In this document: positions 48,521 to 59,745 of the stretch, in pieces
Layout: each line of letters opens with the position of its first letter
Numbering within the stretch: position 1 is the first letter of the stretch
Assembly: GCA_021014325.1 (NCBI GenBank)
Contig: CM037463.1
Span: forward strand, 21,770,026-21,834,025
DNA from: Plazaster borealis
Lineage: Eukaryota; Echinodermata; Asteroidea; Forcipulatida; Labidiasteridae
Direction of reading: 5' to 3'
Length of the DNA stretch: 64,000 nucleotides
Notes under the pieces: model-generated
Seen by the model: the letters and a program-made list of their open reading frames with translations, nothing else
What the model was told of the DNA's origin: nothing
The model's database searches: none
Made by a program: the position numbers and the translations under genes

Positions 48521-49894
48521 ATGACGACTGATAACATGTTGATTGCGTTAATAGATTGTATAAATTTTGCTGCAGTGAAGCACTCAAGTCAACGAAGAAT
48601 AGATCCAGAGAAAACTCCATTCATTAATCATCCAATCGGTAAGAAAATACGGTTTTTTAATGGTATTTTTTAGTAACCTAACTTCTAAGGTGTGAGTGGA
48701 TATGATTGTTAAGCGCAAAGTAGTGAGCCGCGCAAGTTAAACAAAACTTTCCCGTGCAAGTTTTTAAGGGTAGGTTTTTAACTTGCGCAGGTTTCTGCTT
48801 TGCGCTCAACAAAACAGTGTTGGAGTTTTATTAATTTATTGATTGAGGCTTGTTGTTATGTTATTCTTCCGGTTTAGTCTCATCTGATTTCCAGGTTTTT
48901 TTTACCCTTAAATAAACCTAGCAAAATTGTTTATAAATTATAAATAGCCTACAAAATCTGTTAAAAGCCTGTACTATGAAGGTCATTCCGTCCGAAGTTG
49001 TGTTTGTATTGTACACTTATTCTTCCAATTATAATTACCGTTTCTCGTTTACTTTATTTAATTTTAAAACCCTCAAAAATATCGCAACTAGGTCACTATA
49101 TATGCCAAAGTGTTGCTTGAAAACATGAAAAAAATGATAATGAAATCCTAAATTATGCAGTACACAAAATAGAGTTCAATTAAAACACCAGAATGTTTAT
49201 ACGGCTGTTTGTTGTGTCTAGACTGTTTTTATTCAATTATTCTATTGAATTTCCTACCCAGGTGTGGCTCAAGTTCTAGCAAAAGAGGGAGGTATATCGG
49301 ACCTTGCAACTTTACAGGTAAACTAAATTCTAATTTTTTAACCACCTTTTGGTAAAAATAAAAAAGTTAAATCAATAAATTGATTATCCTTACTGTAGAT
49401 GGCACAACTGCTGCAAACTTATAACTAGAATACTGATATAGAAACGTTAATAAAAAGCCCCTTAATTGATTTATACATTTTTCAACTTATTGTTTAACCG
49501 TTTCATTTCACAGGCTGCTGTTCTTCATGACACGGTCGAAGACACAGACACCACAATGGAAGAAATCGAAGAGCACTTCGGGAAAGAAGTGCGTGGCATA
49601 GTTGCTGATGTCACGGACGACCCAACACTCCACTGGAAGGAGCAGAGGCGGCACCAGGTTGAACATTCTCCATTCATTTGCCCGAAGGCCAAGCTGGTGA
49701 AACTCGCGGACAAGTTATACAACCTCCGTGACTTGGAGAGGAGTGACCCTGAAGGATGGACCAAGGAAAGAGTCCAGGAATACTTTGAATGGTCAGCAAA
49801 AGTCATCAATGGAATCAGGGGAAACAACGAGGCCTTGGAGAAAGAACTGGATAAACTATTCGCTAATCGGGATATCGTTATAGAGAAAAAATAG
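48521..49894 (+). CDS. HDDC3: MESH1/HDDC3 hydrolase, copy B (tandem paralogue)
   Basis: Exons 48521-48638, 49262-49317 and 49514-49894 have exactly the same lengths and phases as copy A (118, 56 and 381 nt) and encode 184 aa. The metal ligands His37, His63-Asp64 and Asp124 and the Glu67-Asp68 pair are kept. Differences from copy A: residue 27 is Ile instead of Lys in the QRR(K/I)DPEKTP motif, and residues 95-108 read [14 protein letters not shown] against KTLPSKERKRLQIV. Flanking parts of exon 3 are almost identical at DNA level. The 3' end carries the same kind of downstream C-terminal repeats. It is either an active paralogue with changed substrate contacts or an early-decaying duplicate. 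The intact frame and splice sites favour the former. Confidence 0.94.
48715..48805. repeat. hairpin of the GCGCAA family in HDDC3-B intron 1
   Basis: TTGTTAAGCGCAAAGTAG at the left is mirrored by CTGCTTTGCGCTCAACAA at the right. The inner arms are GCGCAAGTTAA and TTAACTTGCGC. Related to the ends of 47396-48237. Confidence 0.75.
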
Positions 49895-50195
49895 TGTTTT
49901 TTTCTTATTTGAGATATTTATTAAGCCTTGGAGAAAGAACTGGATAAACTATTCACTAAACGAGATATCGTTATAGAGAAAAAATAGGTTTTTATTTTTA
50001 TTTTAGCTATTTATTACAAAAACGGTGAGGCCTTGGAGAAAGAACTGGATTAGCTATTCACTAAACGAGATATCGATATAGAGAAAAAGTGATTTTTATT
50101 TTTATATGAGTTATTTAATAGAAAACAGCAAGGCCTTGGAGAAAGAACTGGATAAACTACTCACTAAACAAGATTCGTTATAGAGAAAAAAGTAA
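49829..50195 (+). repeat. tandem repeat of the HDDC3 C-terminal codons and 3' UTR, array B
   Basis: The coding unit at 49829-49922 is followed by three copies starting near 49924, 50027 and 50130, each with CCTTGGAGAAAGAACTGGAT and an AT-rich tail. The coding unit and the first extra unit are nearly identical to those of array A. Confidence 0.92.
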
Positions 50196-50310
50196 ACGAT
50201 AACAAATATGATGGATGTACATTTACTGTACCTTCTTTATTTTTTATACTGTAGTGCAAAAATACTTTGGAGGTAATGAGATGCTGATAATAGGAATTTG
50301 CATAAATTGC

Positions 50311-50672
50311 TTAAAGGCAGGGTATACTTTTGGTAATTGTCAAAGACCAGTATCCTCACTTGGTGTACCCCAACATATACATAAAATAACAAACCTGTGA
50401 AAATTTGGGCTCAATTGAAAAGTTGTAAGAAATAACGAAAGATTAAAACATCCTTGTTGCATAGAAGTGTTTGCTTTGCTTTCAGATGCCCGAGAAAGGC
50501 TTCATCTTAGATTCAAATTTGTTGGTGAAAAATTTACCCTTTCTCTTAAACTACATTACTTCAAAGGGGGTTTCTAATATTATAATATCAACAGCTCCAG
50601 TGCTCTTTACCAAGTAAGTTTTTATGGTCATTAACTTGTGGAGTAATAACCAAAAGTACACCCCGCCTTTAA
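50311..50672 (+). mobile_element. MITE family 1 variant, copy i
   Basis: TTAAAGGCAGGGTATACTTT to AAAGTACACCCCGCCTTTAA, same subfamily of ends as 36602-36963. Interior plus-oriented. Confidence 0.88.
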
Positions 50673-50884
50673 AAAGCAAATGGCTCTTTTGTTTTTCAGG
50701 AATAGTATTGTTGGGAAGGTTTTGGTTCATCTGTAGTCAAGGTATTTCTGATATTTTTGATATTGTTTATTGTATATATTCTTTTAGTTGTAAGATTTCA
50801 GAACAAAATGTAAATGATCATGCTGGTCGTGACAAATAGAAAAAATTAAATTGAATCATGGAGGAGCGTTTCCTTCCTCCATGA

Positions 50885-51195
50885 TTGTTGGCATGGTTGG
50901 CTTGTACGTAAAGCGCTCGCCTCTCACCAAGGTGACCCAGGTTCGATACCCGGCCAGGGCCATATGTGAGTTGAGTTGTGCGTTGGTTCTCTGCTGTGCC
51001 GCGAGGGTTTTCCAGACCATCCGGTTTTCCTCCCTCGGAAAAAATTAAACACTTTCGATCTCTGGCTGTGCTCCGTGGTCATAATGGGTTGATGTGGCTG
51101 GCTGCCGAAGTCGCCCTTGCATGCCTGCTTCTCGAACACGTTATAGCCGCGTCCTTCGCAATTCAGCTCTTAGCTGTCAGTAAGGATGATTAGCC
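50885..51195 (+). mobile_element. tRNA-derived SINE, second family
   Basis: Head TTGGCTTGTACGTAAAGCGC with CTCGCCTCTCACCAAGG and B box GGTTCGATACCCGG. The body contains CATCCGGTTTTCCTCCCTCG and ends in GATTAGCCGCCC followed by (ATT)n. Unrelated in body sequence to the SINEs at 2217 and 19505. Confidence 0.8.
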
Positions 51196-51432
51196 GCCCA
51201 AATTATTATTATTATAACATAATCAGTGTAGGCCTGATACTTCACTGAGGCAACAGAGGCAATTGAAAAAGGAATACCAAGGTGAAAATGCCTTGGTGCC
51301 CTTGCCCTTTCCAAAACGAGGCACCAGGCTTTTCAGTGAACTAAAAAATGTAAACAATACATTGAAGTACAGTTGTATCATGGAGGTAGAAATAGATGGT
51401 TGAATGTAGTATTTCAAAGCTGTATCATAAAG

Positions 51433-51807
51433 CTAAAGGCATCAGACACGTTTGGTAATTGGAACCCACTGTTTGTTTCAAACCTATATAGTTGTAGCCT
51501 GTGAAAATTTCACTTCAAAAGGTGGTAGCGTTTTTGAGATATTGCCAAACATCTGGAGCGGTTATGTCCACGCAGGAAGAATAATCTGCATTGGAATACA
51601 CACTCTGAGAAGCGTTAGGCGTAACGCTTCTCAGATTCAATTGTTTTGGGGGATAGAAAGTGATTATTTTTCCATAACCGCTTTACTTCGAAGTGAAAAG
51701 TTTCTCAAAATGCATTATCCTATCCAACGCTGCTGTACTTCTTACCAAGTAAGTTTGTATTGCCATTAATTATCAGAGTCATTACCAAACGTGTACGGTG
51801 CCTTTAA
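51433..51807 (+). mobile_element. MITE family 2, second full copy
   Basis: Shares GGAACCCACTGTTTGTTTCA and TTCCATAACCGC(T/A)(T/G)TACTTCG with 40840-41222. Ends TAAAGGCATCAGACACG and CGTGTACGGTGCCTTTAA. Confidence 0.88.
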
Positions 51808-52649
51808 TGTGGTAAATGGCATACATGTTTTTCAAATTATCCCTGGAAAAAAGTTTCATTACAATAATATTGCTGTCACGTTCAAATGTATATGTACATT
51901 TAAATCGAAATGGTCCTGAATACAGTCTTTCAATATTTTTATTTTATTTTTATTTTATTTTATTTTATTTTATACAACATCCAACAGCGCAAGCGCCAAT
52001 TACAGGACGGATAAAAATAAATATATAAAACAGTATAAAAACAGAAAAATTAAACAAGAAATTAAGCTTATACTTATTTTAAAGTACTTAGTGATAACAG
52101 TGTTTTTAGTTATACTTTGTTGAGCAGTGAGTTGACCAAACACCAAAAAGATAAATACGAAAATATTTGTAAGCGAGCTTGTAAAAAAATTAAAAACCTG
52201 AGGTTTATGCCATTTTTGAGCATTCTAGAAGTTTTCTTTTTGTGTTTTGTTGCATTATATTTTTGGTAATTAGAAGTGATAAGAACAGGAATTTAAGCAC
52301 CAAATATTCAGTTCTAATTTAAGATGAACATTTACTGGGGAATATAAAACAAAAACAAAACCCCCAAACCCAAAACAAAGTTGAGATTTAGTAAAAATTA
52401 GGAAAACAAATTGTGGAACAATAATGGATGGTGTTTTTATAATTTATTATTATAGCGCCCTCTGTTGCCATTAAAAAGGTAAATCGCTTGTTTTTCGAGG
52501 GTTGGGTGTTGTTGCTAAAAAAAAAATTAGCGTGCAGGTCGATCTGCGAGCTGTGAGATTCAGTTTGCAACATTCCTGTCATAAAAACTGATCTTATCAA
52601 CACAATCAATCGATGCCAATTTCCGAGCTATCGGGATACTTTGGAATTC

Positions 52650-52881
52650 CGGTGATCCAGCTCTTGGAAGTGCAATAGTCGAGTGGGACACGGCAGGATT
52701 TGGGCGAGGTGGTTAAGCTGCAGTGCATTGAATCGCACAGGTGGCCGTCCTACCGCGTTGTAAACACCCGGCAGGCGTCAGGCAGGTTGGACGGGTGTTT
52801 GGATCGCCGGAGTGTGTCACACCACACATGAAGCTGGGATTTGAGACAATTTTTCATTGATATTTAGCCAGCCTCCTGCTT
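52650..52881 (+). promoter_or_regulatory. possible promoter and noncoding first exon
   Basis: A GC- and CpG-richer island in AT-rich DNA, ending in the consensus-like donor CTTG|GTGAGTG with GT at about 52882. It lacks a conserved reading frame. It could be the 5' UTR exon of a gene lying to the right of the window. No matching downstream exon was identified here. Confidence 0.3.
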
Positions 52882-53130
52882 GGTGAGTGTTTTTCTAATA
52901 ATTTACCATTTTGGTTTAAAGCTTGGAAAATGGAAGTACACTGACTGATCAAACACGTAGGCCTAAATCAATATGTGCAATTCATTTTTGGTGCATAGTT
53001 TTAATTTCTCTTTAATTTAATTAATTATTAATAATTATGGATCCCAATTTCTGTTCATGCTGTGGAAAGGGTGCAGTTGGTTGCTATAATAAAAAATCAT
53101 TAATAGCCCGTAGAGCAGCTGCTCTATGGA

Positions 53131-53875
53131 TAGCCCCATTAATAGTGCCAATTCTCTGGACTTCCTCCGATCCTTGGCCCTACGCCCACGTACCTCCAGG
53201 AGGTGACATTTGTTTTCGAAAAGAAACTCGCGTTTTTATGCCGAGATTTTTTCCCCAGTTGTCACTTATTGTAGCTCATTTGTGGACAGCACATTAATTC
53301 GAAAAAGAGCTCACTCGTTTTGGTGTAATTTATGAAGAAAATCGGCGGCGTTACTGACACGGTTTGACTGCCCGGCTTCCGCGATTTTGCTTATGCGCTA
53401 TGGTCTTGGTGCAAGACGTTTCTCGTTTACCTTTCACGCACAGCGCGGCCGACGACCCGCTCATTCAACTCGCCAATAGTGCGCGGGGGCGGTTCGTGGG
53501 CTAAAGTCAGGCGTTCGTGGCGCGCGCTATTGGCGAGTTGAATGAGCGGGTTATCGGCCGCGCTGTGCGTGAAAGGTAAACGAGAAACGTCTTGCACCAA
53601 GACCATAGCGCATAAGCAAAATCGCGGAAGCCGGGCAGTCAAACCGTGTCAGTAACGCCGCCGATTTTTTTCATAAATTACACCAAAACGAGTGAGCTCT
53701 TTTTCGAATTAATGTGCTGTCCACAAATGAGCTACAATAAGTGACAACTGGGGAAAAAATCTCGGCATAAAAACGTGCGTTTCTTTTCGAAAACAAATGT
53801 CACCTCCTGGAGGTACGTGGGCGTAGGGCCAAGGATCGGAGGAAGTCCAGAGAATTGGCACTATTAATGGGGCTA
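53131..53875. mobile_element. 745-bp foldback transposon
   Basis: Arms 53131-53489 and about 53517-53875 are inverted complements with only a few mismatches or indels. The loop is about 30-35 nt, between the two GCGCG blocks. The outer end is TAGCCCCATTAATAGTGCC. The direct repeat CTCTATGGA flanks it (53122-53130 and 53876-53884) and extends to 15 bp if the following TAGCCC is counted, so exact borders are uncertain. A 9-bp duplication with long inverted ends fits Mutator-like foldback elements. Both arms read open for the same 55 or so residues on opposite strands. Confidence 0.85.
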
Positions 53876-54729
53876 CTCTATGGATAGCCCTATTCAACCA
53901 TCAACTATCTTTTTCTGCTTCTTTTATGCAATGAATGGTTTTTATCCCAAAAGCTGGGATACAGGGATTGTACAGATTTAACACTGTGGACCGGAATCTG
54001 TCTGTTTCACTTTACAATTTCTTCTTTTTCAGCTCAGGATTTCCCTGACCATATACATTAATTTTAATATTTAATGTGTACTTTGTACAAATTCATGTGT
54101 GAGGAGAGAAATCAGACTTAACAATAACACCTTTAATTTTTAATATAGTTGCGATAACCATAACCCCGCCCCCCTCATGACCACATTGCAGACTGTTGGG
54201 AGGATGGAGGGTTACCATGGTTACGATTATCGCAACTACCCTTTTAAATTCTGGTCTTTTCTTTCACTGGCTAACCTGCTTGCCTTTCAACTATAGAAAC
54301 ACATCCTACAGTACAAGCAATCTGTGCAAGTTTTAGTTTTCATGGTCCAAGTTTTTGGGAAGCAATTATGTTGTTTCGGGAGAATTTTGACTTGTCGTCG
54401 GCCGTTTTTAGTTGCATTTGATTCTACCTTAATCCACAAATGCAATCATCACACCTAGGATGGCATGGTTCTCCTGATACATCTAGCTGGGGCGGACAGC
54501 TTTACAAACCCCCTGATATTCTTTAAAAATTTATCGTTTACACACTGAGTAGCCTCAACTGCCTTGATGATGGGAAGATCGTATGACGAGCAGATCATAC
54601 CACTGCAGGATTTACCCTTACAATTTTCCAGTGACAAGCCAGTGGGACTCGTAATTTCACTAATGAGTTCGCCAGCTTTTTCACAAAGTCCATTTCATAT
54701 TAAGTAGGCGTGTAGGGATGGCAAATCTG

Positions 54730-54890
54730 GAATTACACGGAGGCCATGGCCTCTGTTGCCCCTGGTCTTGGCCTTGGTGCCCCTTCAAAAGTTTCCCATA
54801 GACTTTAAGATTTTCCAATGGAAGTACCCGGGCCCTTAGCAAAATAAAAAATGGCCTCGCCCTCTCAAAGATGAAATTCCAGGCCTGGGA
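54730..54890 (+). repeat. dispersed repeat shared with 10600-10752
   Basis: AATTACACGGAGGCCATGG, GGTCTTGGCCTTGG and CCTCTCAAAGATG recur in the same order. Confidence 0.7.
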
Positions 54891-57539
54891 TGGTTTTCAA
54901 CACTAAAGTAGCAAGTCGGACCATTTGGAGGGAATTTTTACTGTTCCTTGGAGAAGGAAGAACATACATACAGAATTCACACGATATGTAATTACACTTG
55001 ACTGTACTGCTCCAATCTTGTCTTGTTACACCCCCCTCGTCAACTCACTCACTGTCACTTGTGTCAGTGTCAGGTCGCCTGCATATCATGCCCCTGGATC
55101 ACAACCGGACCTGTGACCTACACTCGTCTGGCAGTCTGCTTTACTTCAATTAATTATAATGTGCTGTCAATTTGGGAAAGCAGACCTGTGCTAGTCAATC
55201 TGTAAATTTTAACAACTGAAACTGATAGTTGATGCTTAAAATTTTAGTAGAAATTCTGATTTTGAATTTACACCGGTGATCAAATTTGAGGTTTGTACTT
55301 TGTACTACATCTGCATGTACCCAGTGTACATGTGTTTAGCGGAATGGGAAAACAAGTCAAAATAATACAAATATTGGATTCGTATGAGTGCATTGTCAGA
55401 GAATAAAATCACGAGGTGAAATGGTAAAGCCAGTTTTCACCAAGTGGTTATATTCTGCGATAGTGTACGAACGAATATTCTCATCATTTAAAATTGTTGT
55501 TTTTACAATAAATAGGCCTTGTCTACCCCACACTCTGGAAACGTATAAAACCCCTTCTAAACAATGTGGACTACTCCATGTATGTAGACACCAACCTTGT
55601 CCGCCATGACACGGACTTGGCCCCGTTTGGACAAAGCATCCTATAATTATTCATATAGGACTCCTATATGATACGTGACGCGTGTGTTTCTGTGTGTGCG
55701 GTATAACATGAACAAGCAGTCACCAAATTTGGGGTCACAACAAAAGCACTGAATACTGTCATCATCTTTTTTCCATTTGTTTAATTCAGGGAAAATTTTG
55801 TTTGCCTTACTGTGTTTATATCTTAAGAAAGTTTTCAGTGTTACTGTTAAATGTCTCTCTCAAAAAATTGTGAAAATTATCAATCACAGATTCCGAGTGT
55901 TCATTCGAATATAAAGTGAAACGCGAAGAGGATTTAACAGGTGTTTCAGAATAAATTAAAATTAACAATCTTTGGGCATAAAAGTGTATTAAAGTTTTGT
56001 GGCTATGATCTTGACAGGTTACTGATTACTGGATAATAAATTAAAAAGATGGATGGTCATGCATGACTTCAGACAGTGCAATCATTAGACCGTAGAGACT
56101 GCGGAGGGCAGGTTACTGATGCATAAAACATTCCAAATAATGCATGACCCACCATTGAATGAAATCTGTTTTGTAAAAATTTGAAGAATTTCAAAATTTC
56201 AGTGCCCGATTTATTAACTCTAATTTTGTTTGCTTCAAAATCAATGAACCCAGATGAAGGTGATTGTGTGTGAAGGTACTTTTAATCTTGTTTCACCTTG
56301 TGGTAACTGAAAATGACCTTAAAAAGCAATCACAGTGGATGGTATGAAATATTTCCAGTGGTTGACCCCAGGGCTCACCCTAAATGCTAGCTGCTAGCCC
56401 CGGCGTACATTGTCTAGTAGAAACTGCTATGGGCTCAAATAAACACCATTTTTCAACTTGCCCTGTGGGCTACTAAAAACTGTGCAACCTTCTTACAGTG
56501 CAAAATGCTCATATTTCTTCCTTTTCGGATGTTAATAATAAAATTTAAAAAAAATTGTTTTGAGTTTGTGAATGTAAAGTCATTTGACCATTAAACTGGT
56601 TGTGAACGCCTTCAGTTACAACACATCAGAAATATATATACATTTATGACAATATATGTTTAAAATCTGGGCCACTAAAACTTTTCGGTGTCAAGTAAGT
56701 CGCACAGTTTACCAGCCCAATGGTCTTACATGTACTTTATGAAAAGCTGAAGTGCAAGGCCTGTTAACCCTCTGCCTGATGCACTGAAATGGAATATTAC
56801 AAAAATATTCCACTCCTTCAGAGGATCTTCGATTGTTTATAATTACCAATGCCACATATTAAAAATCCCCACTCCAAAACAACAAACAAACAAACAAACA
56901 AAACCCAAAACAAAACCACAAACTTCTTTACATTTAATGGCTAAAAAACAAATTGTCCTTGAACTGGAATAATTATTATAAATTTCACAGTCATGAAAAC
57001 TAATGGGCTGTTTGGGTAAATTTTTTGACATATTGTGTAATCTAAATAAGCAGTTTTTGCAACTTTTGCCACATCAAGTGGCTAGGGGGCGGGGTAAGTT
57101 AAACACAGTGAGGGAGGTTAGGTGGGTATTAAAACGACGTGGTTTGAAAAAGTCAAGCTGTTAAATTAATTTCAGTCAACACAACACACAATAGAAAACG
57201 ATTGCATTGTAGACTTTTTCTGAGTGACTTTACTTCTTTAAAGTGTTTTCCACAGTTCTGATTGTCCTCTCCAAATTGTGAACTTTGACCTTTGGTGATA
57301 ATCTTGGGCTGGGCGACAATGAATGGCGGGATGGTAACCAGTGTGAAGTATTAATGATGATAGTGCACCGTACTTAGAAATTCATTCAGTGCTTTGAAAA
57401 CAAACAAGAACAAGATAAAACATTCTGTGGGTTTAAGCTTGGTACCCTGAGTCCAGTCATAGTGGATGGTCTAGGCGTACGACCTAGGGGGGGGGGGCGG
57501 GGGCCAACTAAAATGAATGAATGAACTAAATATTTCCTG

Positions 57540-57900
57540 TACAAAAATGTTAGACCCATTTCATGTATGACATCACACTGTACGTCATTGGATGGTTTTG
57601 GATGTTGACAAAATGTGCACTGGAAGGGTATAAAATATGTATACATTTTACACCATTTTAACGTGAGTTTTTTTTTGGATACTTGTTATTTGTTTGTCCA
57701 CTTGAGAGGAATTTTTGCGCCAATCAAAAGGTCACATTCAGTGCCAAACTGAAAATTCTCTGTACAAAAATGTACAGACCATCTTGAAATGTGATGTCAT
57801 CAAGCATTTTTTGGTTTTGGAAATAAGTTGCACTTGAAGGTTGTAATATGTGGCATTTTACACCATTTTACCCTGAGGTTAGAGACTTTTTGTAATTTGT
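57540..57900. repeat. dispersed repeat shared with 7090-7500
   Basis: GGATGTTGACAAAATGTGCACTGGAAGGGT and TTTTACACCATTTTAACG-type words match the reverse of 7090-7215. A second internal copy of TTTTACACCATTTTA lies at about 57853, so the unit is partly duplicated. Confidence 0.6.
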
Positions 57901-58118
57901 TTTTCCTTTTTCATAAGGGCTCTATCTATTGGAAAATGGGTTGATTCGTCACAAAACTGAATTTGACCTTGAAGTCCCTCTTTATACTCTTCCACAATTT
58001 CCATTCCAAATCTTACAGTGTCACTTCATTTTTTACAGGAATGTGCTACATGTATCATTGATTGGTTTAATAACCTTTCATGTACAATTGTACACCACGA
58101 TAAATTTCTGAAATAACT

Positions 58119-58256
58119 CAATTTCACAAAGCTTTAAGATTCATCTTAGATGAGTTGTCAGTATCACCATAGTGTTTTGTATTGTGACATCACACTTTGC
58201 TTAGCAGTTGAGATTGATTCACAGCTAAGATCAATCTTAGCTCTTTGTGAAATCTA
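58119..58256. mobile_element. TIR element, second copy of the 18211 family
   Basis: AATTTCACAAAGCTTTAAGA to TCTTAGCTCTTTGTGAAAT, with TTTTGTATTGTGACATCACA at the centre. The inner arms TTAAGATTCATCTTA also pair with the right side. Confidence 0.78.
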
Positions 58257-59745
58257 GCCCTGGCTACTTTAAACATGTTAAATTGCCGAAGTCAAAGCCA
58301 AAACAAGCCAAAATGTGGCTTCAATACACTTGGCTAAAGTTCTGGGCTATACATGGCTATTGTGCAAACATGGCCTGTGTACAACATTTGTTGCCATGGA
58401 GTAGGTGTTGTAAATGTCACGGGCGGGGCCAAAATTCATAGTGTATCTGAAGTTCTGAAGCGGGCAACTGGCATTTTCTTGAAGAAGGAGCACATCCAGA
58501 ATGTCTGGGGACATTTTGAAAGAAACACCAAGGCCAAGAGGCAATGGCCTCCATAATTTAGGTGTTTGTGTAAAGTTCAGCTCTAGTTGTCTGCATGTCC
58601 AACCAACACTACAGGTTGCAGTGTGTAAAGCTTCGTTGATATCAGAGTACACATGTTTGCTGAATGGGATTTTTTGTTTGCGAAAGTTCACAGTCCACTA
58701 CTGGCATGTTGAAACCACCACAGTTTATAACATTACAGACCAGGCAAGTCTCATGCGTCCGTTTAAAACGTTTTGGGACCACTTTGGCAGTGCTCGAGTT
58801 TGGGGGAAAAATCCACAAGACCGCAGGACTTTTAGCTCAGAATCTTTACTGGACCGGGATTTTATTTACAAGACCAGAATCAAAATGAGAAGAGACTAGA
58901 ATCAAAATGAGAACACAGTTTTGTTTAAATAAACAATAAATCAATAAATATTGTCATGGTTTGTAAACCTTTATAATGAATCAAAGAACCATCAATGGTT
59001 TATAAACATTGGTTATGACGTATTGTTAATATTTATGGTTTACATACCATGAACGTGCATCAACGATTTCTAAACCATGAAAATTTAATCACCATAAAAC
59101 ATGGTTTTATAAAATGTGGTTTATAAACCTTAAAAATTGTTCAAAGCATCTATGGTCTAATTGCAATCCATAACTCCAGGGGTTACCAAATGGTGGAAAT
59201 GCCATAATTTTAACATACACCCGGTACCTCCTATATGCCTAAAACTTGGATCCTAGTTTCAGACCTTTGTGTCAGAAAGTGACTCTCAACCCTGGTGAGG
59301 GAAGTGTTAGTTTCAATAGGAATTTATAAGGGGTTGGGGATGGGGTGGAGATTGGGGGATGGGGGATGGGGGACCTTGAACAGATGCTCCTACAACTGTG
59401 AAATGAGGTTTTATACTAAACCTCATAAGAGTATCGAACATCTGTTAAACCCTCTGTGAGAACTTGATCTTTGTAGTTCAGTAAAGCTTGTCTCAGTTTC
59501 CAAGTCACAAGTCTGTTGTACCATGGGCTTTTTATAGCTGCATGGTTGTTGTACAAACACTAAACAAGAATGCTTTGCCCCAGGCTACTTAAAGTTGCTT
59601 CTTCTGTAGGTAGCTAGTCAAACAGCCTGCCTGTTTAAAATGTGTTTATTTTACACGAAAATTGAACACAAATCAGACTGACTAGTAAAAACTAATGTGG
59701 TCTTGTCAGGTGTGGCTTGAAAAGCCCCTTGGGAGGTAGTCTGGC

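Larger units (their letters stand above)
50196..52640. other. intergenic region downstream of HDDC3-B
   Basis: Made up largely of repeats: MITEs at 50311-50672 and 51433-51807, a SINE at 50885-51195, a repeat fragment at 51230-51340 and a TTTTA-rich tract at 51940-51975. Between 52000 and 52640 nothing is recognisable. Confidence 0.6.

Noticed and set aside
53037..53297. Matching ORFs at 53037-53297 (+) and 53709-53897 (-)
   Set aside because: They are the two arms of one inverted repeat, so they encode the same peptide automatically. There is no promoter, splice or homology support. Kept only as a remark on the foldback element.
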